Shown here: positions 25,358 to 33,290 of the stretch, piece after piece
Numbering within the stretch: position 1 is the first letter of the stretch
Layout of the letters: each line of letters begins with the position of its first letter
The notes under the pieces: model-generated
What the model was told of the DNA's origin: nothing
What the model saw: the letters and a program-made list of their open reading frames with translations, nothing else
Databases searched by the model: none
Translations under genes and position numbers: made by a program
From: an uncultured Flavihumibacter sp.
Lineage (GTDB): Bacteria > Bacteroidota > Bacteroidia > Chitinophagales > Chitinophagaceae
Assembly: GCA_902168105.1 (NCBI GenBank)
Contig: CABHOY010000047.1
Coordinates: 62,001 to 126,000 of the forward strand
Direction of reading: 5' to 3'
DNA length: 64,000 bases

Positions 25358-26590
25358 ATGGCAGAAAAAATCAAAGTCGCCAACCCGGTGGTTGAACTGG
25401 ATGGAGATGAAATGACGCGAATCATCTGGAAATTCATTAAAGATAAACTGATCCTTCCTTACCTGGAGGTTGATATCAAATACTTTGACCTCGGTATGGA
25501 ACATCGCGATGCTACCAATGATCAGGTGACCATCGATGCTGCTAATGCGATCAGGGAAGTAGGTGTTGGTATCAAATGTGCTACCATCACTCCTGATGAA
25601 GAGCGTGTGAAGGAATTTAAGCTGAAACAGATGTGGAAGTCTCCGAATGGTACTATCCGTAACATCCTGGACGGTACTGTATTCCGTGAGCCGATCGTAA
25701 CCAGCAACGTACCACGCCTGGTGCCTAACTGGACTGCTCCTATCTGTATCGGCCGTCACGCTTTCGGTGACCAGTACCGCGCTACCGACTTCGTAACGAA
25801 AGGTAAAGGTAAACTGACCATCAAGTTCGAAGGTGAGAACGGTGAAGTGATCGAACATGAAGTATACAACTTCAAAGGCGATGGCGTTGCACTGGCTATG
25901 TACAACACTGACGAATCTATCAAAGGATTTGCACGTGCTTGTTTCAACCAGGCGCTGATCAAAAAATGGCCGCTGTACCTGAGCACCAAGAACACCATCC
26001 TGAAAAAATACGATGGTCGTTTCAAAGATATTTTCGAAGAGATCTACCAGAATGAATTCAAAGCTGAATTCCAGAAAAATGGCCTGACCTATGAGCACCG
26101 TCTGATCGATGACATGGTTGCCAGCGCACTGAAATGGAATGGTAACTTCGTATGGGCATGTAAGAACTACGACGGTGACGTACAGTCTGATACCGTCGCT
26201 CAAGGCTTCGGTTCACTGGGTCTGATGACCTCTACCCTGGTTACTCCGGATGGTACTGTAATGGAAGCAGAAGCTGCACACGGTACTGTAACCCGTCACT
26301 ATCGTGATCACCAGGCTGGTAAACCAACTTCTACCAACCCGATCGCGTCTATCTTCGCATGGACCCGTGGTCTGGAATTCCGTGGCCGTCTGGACAAGAA
26401 CCAGCAGCTGATCGATTTCTGTCATGCACTGGAAGCAGTGTGCGTTGAAGTTGTTGAAAGCGGTAAAATGACAAAAGACCTGGCAGTTTGTATCCATGGT
26501 AACAAAGTTGAGCATGGAAAGCATTACCTGTACACTGAAGAATTCCTTCAGGAACTGGATAACGCACTGCAGGCTAAACTGAAAAAATAA
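25358..26590 (+). CDS. icd: NADP-dependent isocitrate dehydrogenase, type II (eukaryotic IDH1/2-like)
   Basis: The 410-residue protein matches the mitochondrial/cytosolic IDH subfamily. It begins with KVANPVVELDGDEMTRIIW and has SPNGTIRNILDGTVFREPI, PICIGRHAFGDQYRATD and SLGLMTSTLVTPDG. Its sequence is unrelated at motif level to the preceding type I gene. NADP preference is the rule in this subfamily. Having both types side by side suggests different roles, for example NADH for respiration and NADPH for biosynthesis, or regulation by growth state; this is inference. A terminator follows at 26617. Confidence 0.93.
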   Translation: MAEKIKVANPVVELDGDEMTRIIWKFIKDKLILPYLEVDIKYFDLGMEHRDATNDQVTIDAANAIREVGVGIKCATITPDEERVKEFKLKQMWKSPNGTIRNILDGTVFREPIVTSNVPRLVPNWTAPICIGRHAFGDQYRATDFVTKGKGKLTIKFEGENGEVIEHEVYNFKGDGVALAMYNTDESIKGFARACFNQALIKKWPLYLSTKNTILKKYDGRFKDIFEEIYQNEFKAEFQKNGLTYEHRLIDDMVASALKWNGNFVWACKNYDGDVQSDTVAQGFGSLGLMTSTLVTPDGTVMEAEAAHGTVTRHYRDHQAGKPTSTNPIASIFAWTRGLEFRGRLDKNQQLIDFCHALEAVCVEVVESGKMTKDLAVCIHGNKVEHGKHYLYTEEFLQELDNALQAKLKK

Positions 26591-26616
26591 GCCACGTACG
26601 TTATACTGATATAACA

Positions 26617-26652
26617 ACAAGGTCCCTGCAATTGCGGGGACCTTGCTATTTT
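26617..26652 (+). terminator. Terminator after the second isocitrate dehydrogenase
   Basis: CAAGGTCCC (26618-26626) pairs with GGGACCTTG (26637-26645), followed by CTATTTT. It separates the gene from the convergent aldo/keto reductase. Confidence 0.8.
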
Positions 26653-26670
26653 AGAACGATCCGGTATCTG

Positions 26671-27678
26671 TTACTTATTCATCCAATTCAGTATCCAGTG
26701 TGGATATTCTACGGTCAGCTTACTTACTTCATCAAGCGTCTTCAGTTCCTCTTCCGTAAACTGTACATTCACCGATTGCAGGTTGTCATCAAGCTGGGAC
26801 ATCTTGTTCACCCCTATTATTACACTGGTCACAGCAGGTTGGTGTAACAGCCATGCCAGGGAAAGCTGTGCCACCGTAGCACCTTTGGCAGCAGCCATTG
26901 ACTCAAGTACATCCAGTATATTAAATGCCCGTTCCTTATCGAACGGGATAAATGAATACTGCTGATACCGGCCCGGATCGGTCGATTCTCCGTTCCTTTT
27001 ATACTTACCACTTAATACTCCGGCAACCAAAGGGCTCCACACCATCAGTCCAACTTTCTGATCTAACAACGCCGGGATCATTTCACGCTCTAATTCACGG
27101 GTCGCAATGGAATAATGCGATTGCATAGAAACATAAGAATGCAGGTTATTCCTTTCTGAACAAGCCAGGGCTTTCATCAGGTGCCAGGCAGTATTGTTGC
27201 TTGCCCCGATATAACGCACCTTTCCACTTTTGATCAGATCGTCCATGGCTCTTAAGGTCTCTTCCAATGGCGTAACCGGATCATAGGCGTGTGCCTGATA
27301 GAGATCAATATAATCTGTTTTCAGCCGTCTTAAGCTTCCATCTACCTGTTCCATGATGTGTTTACGGGAAAGTCCCTTTTCGTTCACACCAGGGCCCATT
27401 GTGCCACATACTTTCGTGGCAATTACCAGGTCATCCCTTTTTAAACCAAGATTCCGGACGGCTTGTCCGGTCAGTTCTTCTGACAAACCCTCAGAGTACA
27501 TGTTAGCTGTATCAATAAAGTTGATACCTGCATCTACCGAGCGTTTAAATACTTCATCGACTTGCGGCTGGTCAAGCGTACCTGCCATCTGAAAGATCCC
27601 CTTACCTCCAAACGTCATAGTGCCGAGGCATAATGCAGACACCGACAATCCTGTGTTTCCTAATACTTTGTACTTCAT
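26671..27678 (-). CDS. Aldo/keto reductase
   Basis: This 335-residue NADPH-dependent AKR has the catalytic Asp in NFIDTANMYSEG, the Tyr of that motif, a Lys in VIATKV and the His in LYQAHAYDP. The nucleotide-binding C-terminal segment is SVIIGVNKMSQLDDNL. Substrates of this family are aldehydes and ketones, and none can be assigned. The neighbouring gene upstream on the same strand is an AraC-type regulator, which may control it. It has its own promoter box at 27716. Confidence 0.92.
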   Translation of the reverse strand: MKYKVLGNTGLSVSALCLGTMTFGGKGIFQMAGTLDQPQVDEVFKRSVDAGINFIDTANMYSEGLSEELTGQAVRNLGLKRDDLVIATKVCGTMGPGVNEKGLSRKHIMEQVDGSLRRLKTDYIDLYQAHAYDPVTPLEETLRAMDDLIKSGKVRYIGASNNTAWHLMKALACSERNNLHSYVSMQSHYSIATRELEREMIPALLDQKVGLMVWSPLVAGVLSGKYKRNGESTDPGRYQQYSFIPFDKERAFNILDVLESMAAAKGATVAQLSLAWLLHQPAVTSVIIGVNKMSQLDDNLQSVNVQFTEEELKTLDEVSKLTVEYPHWILNWMNK

Positions 27679-27715
27679 ACGATATGATTCAAATGATCAA
27701 TGCTGTTTGCAGGTG

Positions 27716-27723
27716 CAAAGTTA
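27716..27723 (-). promoter_or_regulatory. -7 promoter box for the aldo/keto reductase (TAACTTTG)
   Basis: A perfect TAnnTTTG match lies 37 nt upstream of the start codon, so this gene can be transcribed separately from the AraC gene. Confidence 0.6.
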
Positions 27724-27883
27724 TCCTCGTCCGGAACCGGGAAAGAGCCATGATCAAAGAATAAAGTACGAAAATCACATAACGGGAACATCAATATGGG
27801 AACCAGGACAAATAGCTCCACCATACGCAGTGTTGCGAACTAGGTGCAGATCGTAGCGATAAGATGCGTGAGTAATGCCCCTA

Positions 27884-28777
27884 TTACTTTCTGAAAGCAA
27901 GTGGGGTCACAGCCGTATTCTTCTTAAAAAAATTATTGAAGTGATTGGGATACTCAAAACCCAGACCATAAGCGATATCCGCAATGCTCCAGTCAGTATG
28001 TCTTAACAGGGCCTTCGCTTCCTTCAGTAAGCGGTCTGTAATATGTGTACTGGTTGATTTTCCTGTGATCTCTTTGACCGCAAAGTTCAGATGATTTACA
28101 TGGACGGAAAGAGCTGTGGCATAATCGCCGGCTCTTCTAAGCATTAATGCACGATTAAGAGATTCAATGGGGAACTGACGTTCCAGGAGTTCTATAAACA
28201 GGGCGGCGATCCTTTCATTAGCATTTTTGTACCTGGAGGAATTCAGTGCAGGCTGCATTTTGATCGCCTCATGGATAATGAGGTTCAGGTAACTTCTGAT
28301 CATGTCATATTTGTGGACATAATCAGCATTCATTTCTGCGATCATTTTATCAAACAGGAGACTGAATGTTGCCAGTTGCGCTGCATCCGGAAAGAAGACA
28401 TTATCCCCTCCTATTCTGAACAGCGGCGATTCCTGCAAACTTTCATTCCTCTCTGTTACCTTAAAGAAAGCTTCTGTGAAAACGGCATAGTATCCGCAAC
28501 GGTCTTCATCAATTGTTTCGAAAGAGTAAGGCACCAGCGGATTAGAGAAAATGATGGCTGGTCTGTCTTTCCCAATGTGAACTGTTTTATCGGCGAAGTA
28601 CAGTTTACTTTCGCCAATAATGATCCAGATCTTAAAATAATCACGTCTGTGGTAGGGTAAGGAGAGAGGGACACTATTCACTTCATAATAGGCCACGTTG
28701 AAATCAGGCGGTGTATTATTATTGCAAATCGGTATTCCTGCTTTTATCCTTTCTGCTATTGATAGATTCTCAGACAT
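27884..28777 (-). CDS. AraC-family transcriptional regulator
   Basis: The 297-residue protein has an N-terminal cupin-like sensing domain (about 20-150) and a C-terminal pair of helix-turn-helix motifs (about 195-297). These show GDYATALSVHVNHLN, then TDWSIADIAYGLGFEYPNHFNNFFKK, which I recognise as the AraC signature. It is about 200 nt upstream of the aldo/keto reductase on the same strand, an arrangement common for a regulator and its target reductase. The -7 box ends only 4 nt before the ATG, so the message is probably leaderless. Confidence 0.92.
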   Translation of the reverse strand: MSENLSIAERIKAGIPICNNNTPPDFNVAYYEVNSVPLSLPYHRRDYFKIWIIIGESKLYFADKTVHIGKDRPAIIFSNPLVPYSFETIDEDRCGYYAVFTEAFFKVTERNESLQESPLFRIGGDNVFFPDAAQLATFSLLFDKMIAEMNADYVHKYDMIRSYLNLIIHEAIKMQPALNSSRYKNANERIAALFIELLERQFPIESLNRALMLRRAGDYATALSVHVNHLNFAVKEITGKSTSTHITDRLLKEAKALLRHTDWSIADIAYGLGFEYPNHFNNFFKKNTAVTPLAFRK

Positions 28778-28781
28778 CCCG

Positions 28782-28789
28782 CAAAGGTA
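28782..28789 (-). promoter_or_regulatory. -7 promoter box for the AraC regulator (TACCTTTG)
   Basis: A perfect box leaves only 4 nt to the start codon, implying a leaderless mRNA. Confidence 0.6.
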
Positions 28790-28807
28790 CGAAAATCAAA
28801 TAACCGG

Positions 28808-30469
28808 CTAAAGGCCCATTATCTTCCGTAATACCTTGTCTTCACCATAAATATCCTCATGGAATAACAGGCGTCCGTCTCTACCCTCCGCAGTATAGTA
28901 GCGCAGGTAGATAGGTAGTGAACGCTGAAGATCGATCTGTTTCTTATGGCCATTGGCAAGCCACATGCGTATACTGTCGCGCGGGTGACGCGTGTCATTT
29001 TTAGTAAGGTACATAGAGAGGCTGTCCCACTGCTGTACCCGCACACAACCGTGGCTCAGCGCGCGGTAGGCGTTGGAGAAAAGGCCCCGGTTGTTGGTAT
29101 CATGGAGGTAGACGGCATATTTGTTCATAAAGTTAAACTTCATGATGCCCAGTGAGTTTTCCAGACCGTCCATCTGGCGAAGTACATATGGGAAATAGTT
29201 CTTGCTCATGCGGTTCCAGTTCACGCTATCTGGATTAACAGCATTTCCATTCCCGTCTATGATCTCCAGGCTCTTTTTTGCAAGGTAGGCCCTGTCCTTC
29301 TTGATCTGGGGCAGCATTTCCTTAATAGTGATGCTGAAAGGCACCCGCCAGTAAGGGTACATGACGAAATTGGTCATACGGGAATTGAGGACGGGCGTAC
29401 GTGTACGTGGCGCTCCTACTATTACTTTAGAGGTTAGTGCCACCTGGCCGCTATCCCACAGCTCCATCCTGTAACCAGGGATGTTTACCATAATAAAGCG
29501 TTCGGGAAGGGTATCGGGCAGTTTACGCCAGCGGTCCATATTCACAGCCACCTGTGCGCTCCAGTCACGGAACGTCTTATTCAGTGTCTGTACTGTTTTC
29601 TTACCGGCCTGGCCATCTTCATACATATTGAACTCTTTCTGAAATGCACGAATGCCTCTTTTCAGGATGGAAGTATCAGTAGCATGGCCGCCGGAAGTAT
29701 CCAGGTGACCGCTCTGTACCAGGCGATTGATCAGCTGCTGCCGGTAGGCTGGCGTATCTGCGTATGAAGCGGGTAATGAGTCCCATTTCATATCACTATA
29801 TTTTCCTTTAAAATTGATCCAGGCAGTTTTCAGTTGCTGATATCCTCTGTGCTGCGGCTCCTGATCGCGTAAGGTCGCCCCTACTATATGCTGGTGTAAA
29901 GCGGCGGTCAGATAATTGGAAAGCAGGGTATCTGAATAAATAGAGTCTTTGCGTAAGGTAATACTATCCTGCGGAGCGACCCCAAAGCGGAGATGAGTGG
30001 TCATCTTCATGAAGGCGTCCGTCATCAGGAGGTCAAGTTGAGCCCAGAGTGCGGCATCTTTCTTCGCAGCATCATCTTCTTTGAGGCGCTTCATAGCTGC
30101 TGTTAGAGCTACGCTGTGATAGTCAGTCGGACGCAGCCCCGATTCATCTGCATGCGTCACATACAGGAACAGCGAATCAGCCTGTTGATCCAGCACTCCT
30201 TCGGTGGACCATACGGGGTTGTTATTATTTTGCTGGTAGAAATAAGTTAGCGCCTCACTGTGTAGTGCCGGCACGCTATCCTCCATGACATCTTCATTGT
30301 CCACAATGTATTCAAGTCGTTCTGCTATATTTTCCGGAATCACTTCACTTAACTGGCGCACATCTTTGACTATTTCTTTTTCCCGGAGCACCCGCTTTCT
30401 ATGGCAGGCAAACAATGAAAACAATGCAATAACAATAGTTAAACTGTCCCTTAGAAACCTATACTTCAT
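28808..30469 (-). CDS. Murein L,D-transpeptidase (YcbB/LdtD-like lipoprotein)
   Basis: The protein (553 residues) starts MKYRFLRDSLTIVIALFSLFAC, a lipoprotein signal peptide with lipobox LFA-C. A peptidoglycan-binding-like domain follows (RGIRAFQKEFNMYEDGQ near residue 270). The YkuD L,D-transpeptidase domain comes next, with the catalytic Cys475 in ALSHGCVRVQ. Such enzymes form 3-3 cross-links or attach proteins to peptidoglycan in the periplasm. The size and domain order match the YcbB type with a long N-terminal region. The ATG at 30469 is chosen over one 12 nt upstream because it starts the signal peptide. A large inverted-repeat array lies upstream. Confidence 0.9.
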   Translation of the reverse strand: MKYRFLRDSLTIVIALFSLFACHRKRVLREKEIVKDVRQLSEVIPENIAERLEYIVDNEDVMEDSVPALHSEALTYFYQQNNNNPVWSTEGVLDQQADSLFLYVTHADESGLRPTDYHSVALTAAMKRLKEDDAAKKDAALWAQLDLLMTDAFMKMTTHLRFGVAPQDSITLRKDSIYSDTLLSNYLTAALHQHIVGATLRDQEPQHRGYQQLKTAWINFKGKYSDMKWDSLPASYADTPAYRQQLINRLVQSGHLDTSGGHATDTSILKRGIRAFQKEFNMYEDGQAGKKTVQTLNKTFRDWSAQVAVNMDRWRKLPDTLPERFIMVNIPGYRMELWDSGQVALTSKVIVGAPRTRTPVLNSRMTNFVMYPYWRVPFSITIKEMLPQIKKDRAYLAKKSLEIIDGNGNAVNPDSVNWNRMSKNYFPYVLRQMDGLENSLGIMKFNFMNKYAVYLHDTNNRGLFSNAYRALSHGCVRVQQWDSLSMYLTKNDTRHPRDSIRMWLANGHKKQIDLQRSLPIYLRYYTAEGRDGRLLFHEDIYGEDKVLRKIMGL

Positions 30470-30613
30470 TGGTGAAAACAATGGGTTAAAGATAGGTATT
30501 TGCTATATACTAATTTTAGAAAATATATTGCTGGCCGTTAGAGAGTGATTGCAACCGGTGGCAGGAAAGATCATTTAGGTTTAATTCTCAACTGAATGTC
30601 AACTAAAACAGTA

Positions 30614-30707
30614 CTATACAAGCTTTATACAAGGATCATCTTACGTTCATCTTACGTTCAAAGACGTAAGATGAACGTAAGATGATCCTTGTATAAAGCT
30701 TGTATGA
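30614..30707. repeat. Perfect 40-bp inverted repeat built of 11-nt units (array locus 2)
   Basis: Bases 30618-30657 are the exact reverse complement of 30664-30703 and flank a 6-nt loop (TCAAAG). Pairing extends two to three more bases outward. Each arm divides into 11-mers in register: CTATACAAGCT, TTATACAAGGA, TCATCTTACGT, TCATCTTACGT on the left, and the mirror set on the right, with an exact 11-nt duplication inside each arm. It is non-coding and lies 5' of the L,D-transpeptidase gene and 3' of the beta-barrel gene. There is no U-run, so it is not a normal terminator. With the terminator at 30809 it accounts for the 473-nt gap 30470-30942. Confidence 0.95.
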
Positions 30708-30808
30708 GCGTAGTTTAGTACTGAATCAATACAGTTACGAATAATCCTGATATGGTTTGCACCGGAGAAAAAGGCGATCTTATTTCAGGACTAAGACCAA
30801 AGGAAATG

Positions 30809-30840
30809 GAAAAGGGTGTATCTGAACAGATACACCCTCC
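30809..30840 (-). terminator. Terminator of the beta-barrel gene
   Basis: A perfect 12-bp palindrome (30813-30824 with 30827-30838) is followed on the minus strand by TTTTCC. It lies about 100 nt past the stop codon. Confidence 0.7.
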
Positions 30841-30942
30841 GGAAGAACAACAATTTACTAATAGATTGGAATAGTTATTTACAACAATTCTTCTTCACGA
30901 ACAGTGACTGGATAAACCGTAGTACTGTCATCATTGCCTGCT

Positions 30943-31806
30943 TCATTTTCTTTTTGTTGAAACATTAAAAATATTGTGCTCGAACCGTAATGTAAAGGTA
31001 TTAAATACATTGCGAGACATGTCACCAAATAATTGTGTACGGTAAGAAAAATCTAACCGGGTAACACTATTAAAGATGAACTGGATAGCCGGGGCGATGT
31101 CCATATACTGGCTACGGCCCACTACATCGGTATTTGCCTTGCCCAGGAACTCTACATAAAGGTTCAGATTAGTCTGCTCATAACTGCGGTAACTTCGTGG
31201 TAAAAGCAGATAACCGGCAGACAGGCTATAGTTTACTGCATTGGCAGAAAAAGATCCCGGCAGTTTATCCTTTGTGTTGTTCATAAACCTGTTGTACCCT
31301 GCTGTCACCGAAAGTGCCAGCTTATGCAGTAACTGGGTAGCTATAATACCACCGGCAACACCGGAGGCGCCACCTTCCAGGTCCAGCTCTTCATTGTTAT
31401 ATGGCTTATGGTCATGTTGGTCCTGTGTAACAGGTGTAAAAGGATTATTTATAATGGATCCCTTCACATAGGCGGCCATACGGAAATGCGAATGCACATC
31501 ATCCTTAGAAAGGAAACGGTATTTGGCATAAACGCTTCCCCCTTCCGGTTCAATGGACCGCTGCATTTGGTTGGAGGCCAGTCCTACTACATGTACCATC
31601 AGCTTTTTAGAGATCCCCCACATTAATTCCGGTTCTATACGCATGCCAGTGGCGCCTTCATGCTCCATTTTAAAAAAACGGCTGGTTACCCGGATACCCA
31701 GGGAATTGGCAGGCATATTACTGGCGGGCTCCGTCGCTACAAATAACTCCTGTGCGCGCAGTAATGCGGGCATAAGAAGGACGATAAAGAATAAGGCTCT
31801 TTTCAT
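30943..31806 (-). CDS. Putative outer-membrane beta-barrel protein of a metal-related cluster
   Basis: The 287-residue protein has a clear signal peptide (MKRALFFIVLLMPALLRAQ, cleavage after RA-Q). The body has alternating hydrophobic and aromatic strands ending in a terminal aromatic-rich strand (FTLRFEHNIF), typical of an outer-membrane barrel. A His/Asp-rich loop (DQHDHK, about residue 130) could bind a metal. I recognise no named family. It is the last of three same-strand genes after HYC_CC_PP and an HMA-domain protein, so a role in copper or other heavy-metal handling is inferred from context only. Confidence 0.65.
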   Translation of the reverse strand: MKRALFFIVLLMPALLRAQELFVATEPASNMPANSLGIRVTSRFFKMEHEGATGMRIEPELMWGISKKLMVHVVGLASNQMQRSIEPEGGSVYAKYRFLSKDDVHSHFRMAAYVKGSIINNPFTPVTQDQHDHKPYNNEELDLEGGASGVAGGIIATQLLHKLALSVTAGYNRFMNNTKDKLPGSFSANAVNYSLSAGYLLLPRSYRSYEQTNLNLYVEFLGKANTDVVGRSQYMDIAPAIQFIFNSVTRLDFSYRTQLFGDMSRNVFNTFTLRFEHNIFNVSTKRK

Positions 31807-31839
31807 TTAGAAATATTACTGGAGATTGCTCCCGGTGAA

Positions 31840-32388
31840 TCAGATAGTAACGTGATAAATACGTGCCGGAGCAGCTTTCCCTTCTATTTTACAGCAACCC
31901 GCCATTGTACCTGTCTGATAGCAAGGCATCGTGGTTTGTGTGCTGAACTTCTTAAACTGTTTGGCGGATACGAAGTCTTTATCTATCACCGTCAGTTGTT
32001 GATCGCCTGATAACACCTGTTGTTTAGCATTGACGAAATGGAAAGTAGCACCTGCATATTGAACGTGTGCATCCTTCTCAACTTCCACCTTGTCAAAGGA
32101 AGCGGTCAGCACCAGTTTACCTACAGAAAAACCGGCGTCTTCCACTTTGGCTTTGATCTCATCTATGTTTACGTTTGCTCCGGGCTTAAAAGACAGGAGG
32201 AACGTAGTGTTGTTCAGGTCTGTATCTATTTTATCGACAAAAGGGAGTGTTTTCAGCGCTTCCAGTGTAGCTCTTGAGCACATGGCGCAGGTTAGGCCGG
32301 AGGCCTGTAAGGAAGCTTTTTTGATTTGTGCGGAAGCAGTAAAATGCAGGCCGATGGCCAGGAATATAATGGCAAAGAATGATTTCAT
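31840..32388 (-). CDS. Exported heavy-metal-associated (HMA) domain protein
   Basis: The 182-residue protein has a signal peptide (MKSFFAIIFLAIGLHFTASAQ) followed by an HMA fold (about 24-95) with the metal-binding GLTCAMCSRATLEAL (CxxC). The C-terminal part (about 100-182) is of unknown type and carries TMPCYQTGTMAGCCKIEG with further cysteines. It probably binds Cu(I) or another soft metal in the periplasm. It lies 83 nt downstream of the HYC_CC_PP gene and 33 nt upstream of the beta-barrel gene, on the same strand. Confidence 0.82.
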   Translation of the reverse strand: MKSFFAIIFLAIGLHFTASAQIKKASLQASGLTCAMCSRATLEALKTLPFVDKIDTDLNNTTFLLSFKPGANVNIDEIKAKVEDAGFSVGKLVLTASFDKVEVEKDAHVQYAGATFHFVNAKQQVLSGDQQLTVIDKDFVSAKQFKKFSTQTTMPCYQTGTMAGCCKIEGKAAPARIYHVTI

Positions 32389-32471
32389 GATCTGATAATT
32401 TGTACTTGATTATAAACACGTGTATAGGCTACGCTTATCTAGTTAAGCGGCCACTAATATAATAAGTACAA

Positions 32472-32861
32472 TCAGATTAAATAAGTGCAGTATTGTATAT
32501 ACAGCGGAGTACTCTCAAGGTCGGGAGGACCATGATTATTGAACGTATTGAAATGGGTAACTACTATGGCAGGTGCAGGCAGAATGATCACCGGCAGACT
32601 AAGCGCCTTAACGCATGGCTGAATGTTCTGCTGCACTTTGGCGACTTCGTGGGAGGATACGTCTACCTTGCAATATTTGTATTCATCTTTACAGCATTTC
32701 CCTTTTTTACCGGGTTTGCTGCACATGTTACAAACATCATCTGCCTGAGATTTAAAGGCCACCGATGCCAGCTTACCCATGCAGTAATGCGCACTCACCG
32801 TGAACCCACTGGTGAGCGTGATATACAGGAAAGCTAGTAATATGGTTATAAATCTCTTCAT
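32472..32861 (-). CDS. HYC_CC_PP family protein
   Basis: The 129-residue protein has a signal peptide (MKRFITILLAFLYITLTSG) and the family hallmarks in order: AHYCMGK, CNMCSKPGKKGKCCKDEYKYC and HGPPDLES. The cysteine and histidine content suggests metal binding in the envelope, but no member has a known function to my knowledge. The start at 32861 is preferred over an ATG 24 nt upstream because a TATCTTTG promoter box covers that longer start. It is the first gene of the metal-related cluster. Confidence 0.85.
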   Translation of the reverse strand: MKRFITILLAFLYITLTSGFTVSAHYCMGKLASVAFKSQADDVCNMCSKPGKKGKCCKDEYKYCKVDVSSHEVAKVQQNIQPCVKALSLPVIILPAPAIVVTHFNTFNNHGPPDLESTPLYIQYCTYLI

Positions 32862-32872
32862 GTTGATGGCTG

Positions 32873-32880
32873 CAAAGATA
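32873..32880 (-). promoter_or_regulatory. -7 promoter box for the metal-related cluster (TATCTTTG)
   Basis: A perfect TAnnTTTG lies 11 nt upstream of the chosen HYC_CC_PP start and inside the longer open frame, which decides the start. Confidence 0.65.
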
Positions 32881-32902
32881 GGCAATTTACTGCCAGAAAT
32901 GC

Positions 32903-33115
32903 TTACATCCCTGTGTTCTCTTCGATTTTATCTGCCAAGCCCAGTAATAATGACATGCTTGCCACTTTAGTAGCTTCGGCCCTGATATGGCCATCCATAT
33001 CATGTTCAAAGACAACGTCCTGCCCGTTTACTTTGACCAGAAAGCGGGGAGAATGACCGTTCAAAGGTTTCACCATATACCTGTCTTCGTTATAAACTAC
33101 TGTAAAGGCCCTCAT
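32903..33115 (-). CDS. Small conserved-looking hypothetical protein
   Basis: The 70-residue protein from ATG 33115 begins MRAFTVVYNEDRYMVKPLNG and ends with a Glu-rich tail. The composition is balanced and the frame is clean. The segment FLVKVNGQDVVFEHDMDGHIRAEA suggests a small beta-rich domain. I recognise no family. The longer frame to 33151 adds twelve atypical residues. It lies just upstream of the HYC_CC_PP promoter but ends before it, so it is not clearly part of that cluster. Confidence 0.55.
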   Translation of the reverse strand: MRAFTVVYNEDRYMVKPLNGHSPRFLVKVNGQDVVFEHDMDGHIRAEATKVASMSLLLGLADKIEENTGM

Positions 33116-33290
33116 GTTAAAATGCTTTATACAAACATAAACAAACCGCACGCCAGAAGGTTGCAGTCTGACAAGTTCCTACCCGTTATGACAGCAGTAA
33201 AACGGTTTACTTAACAAGAATATAATCCTTTGATTTAAAGAAGTTTACGGCAGTAAATAATGTACTTTTTTGCTACTTGTTAACGAATTG

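Noticed and set aside
25340..26203. 287-codon minus-strand frame opposite the second isocitrate dehydrogenase
   Set aside because: Shadow of a strongly coding gene; composition atypical and no domain visible.
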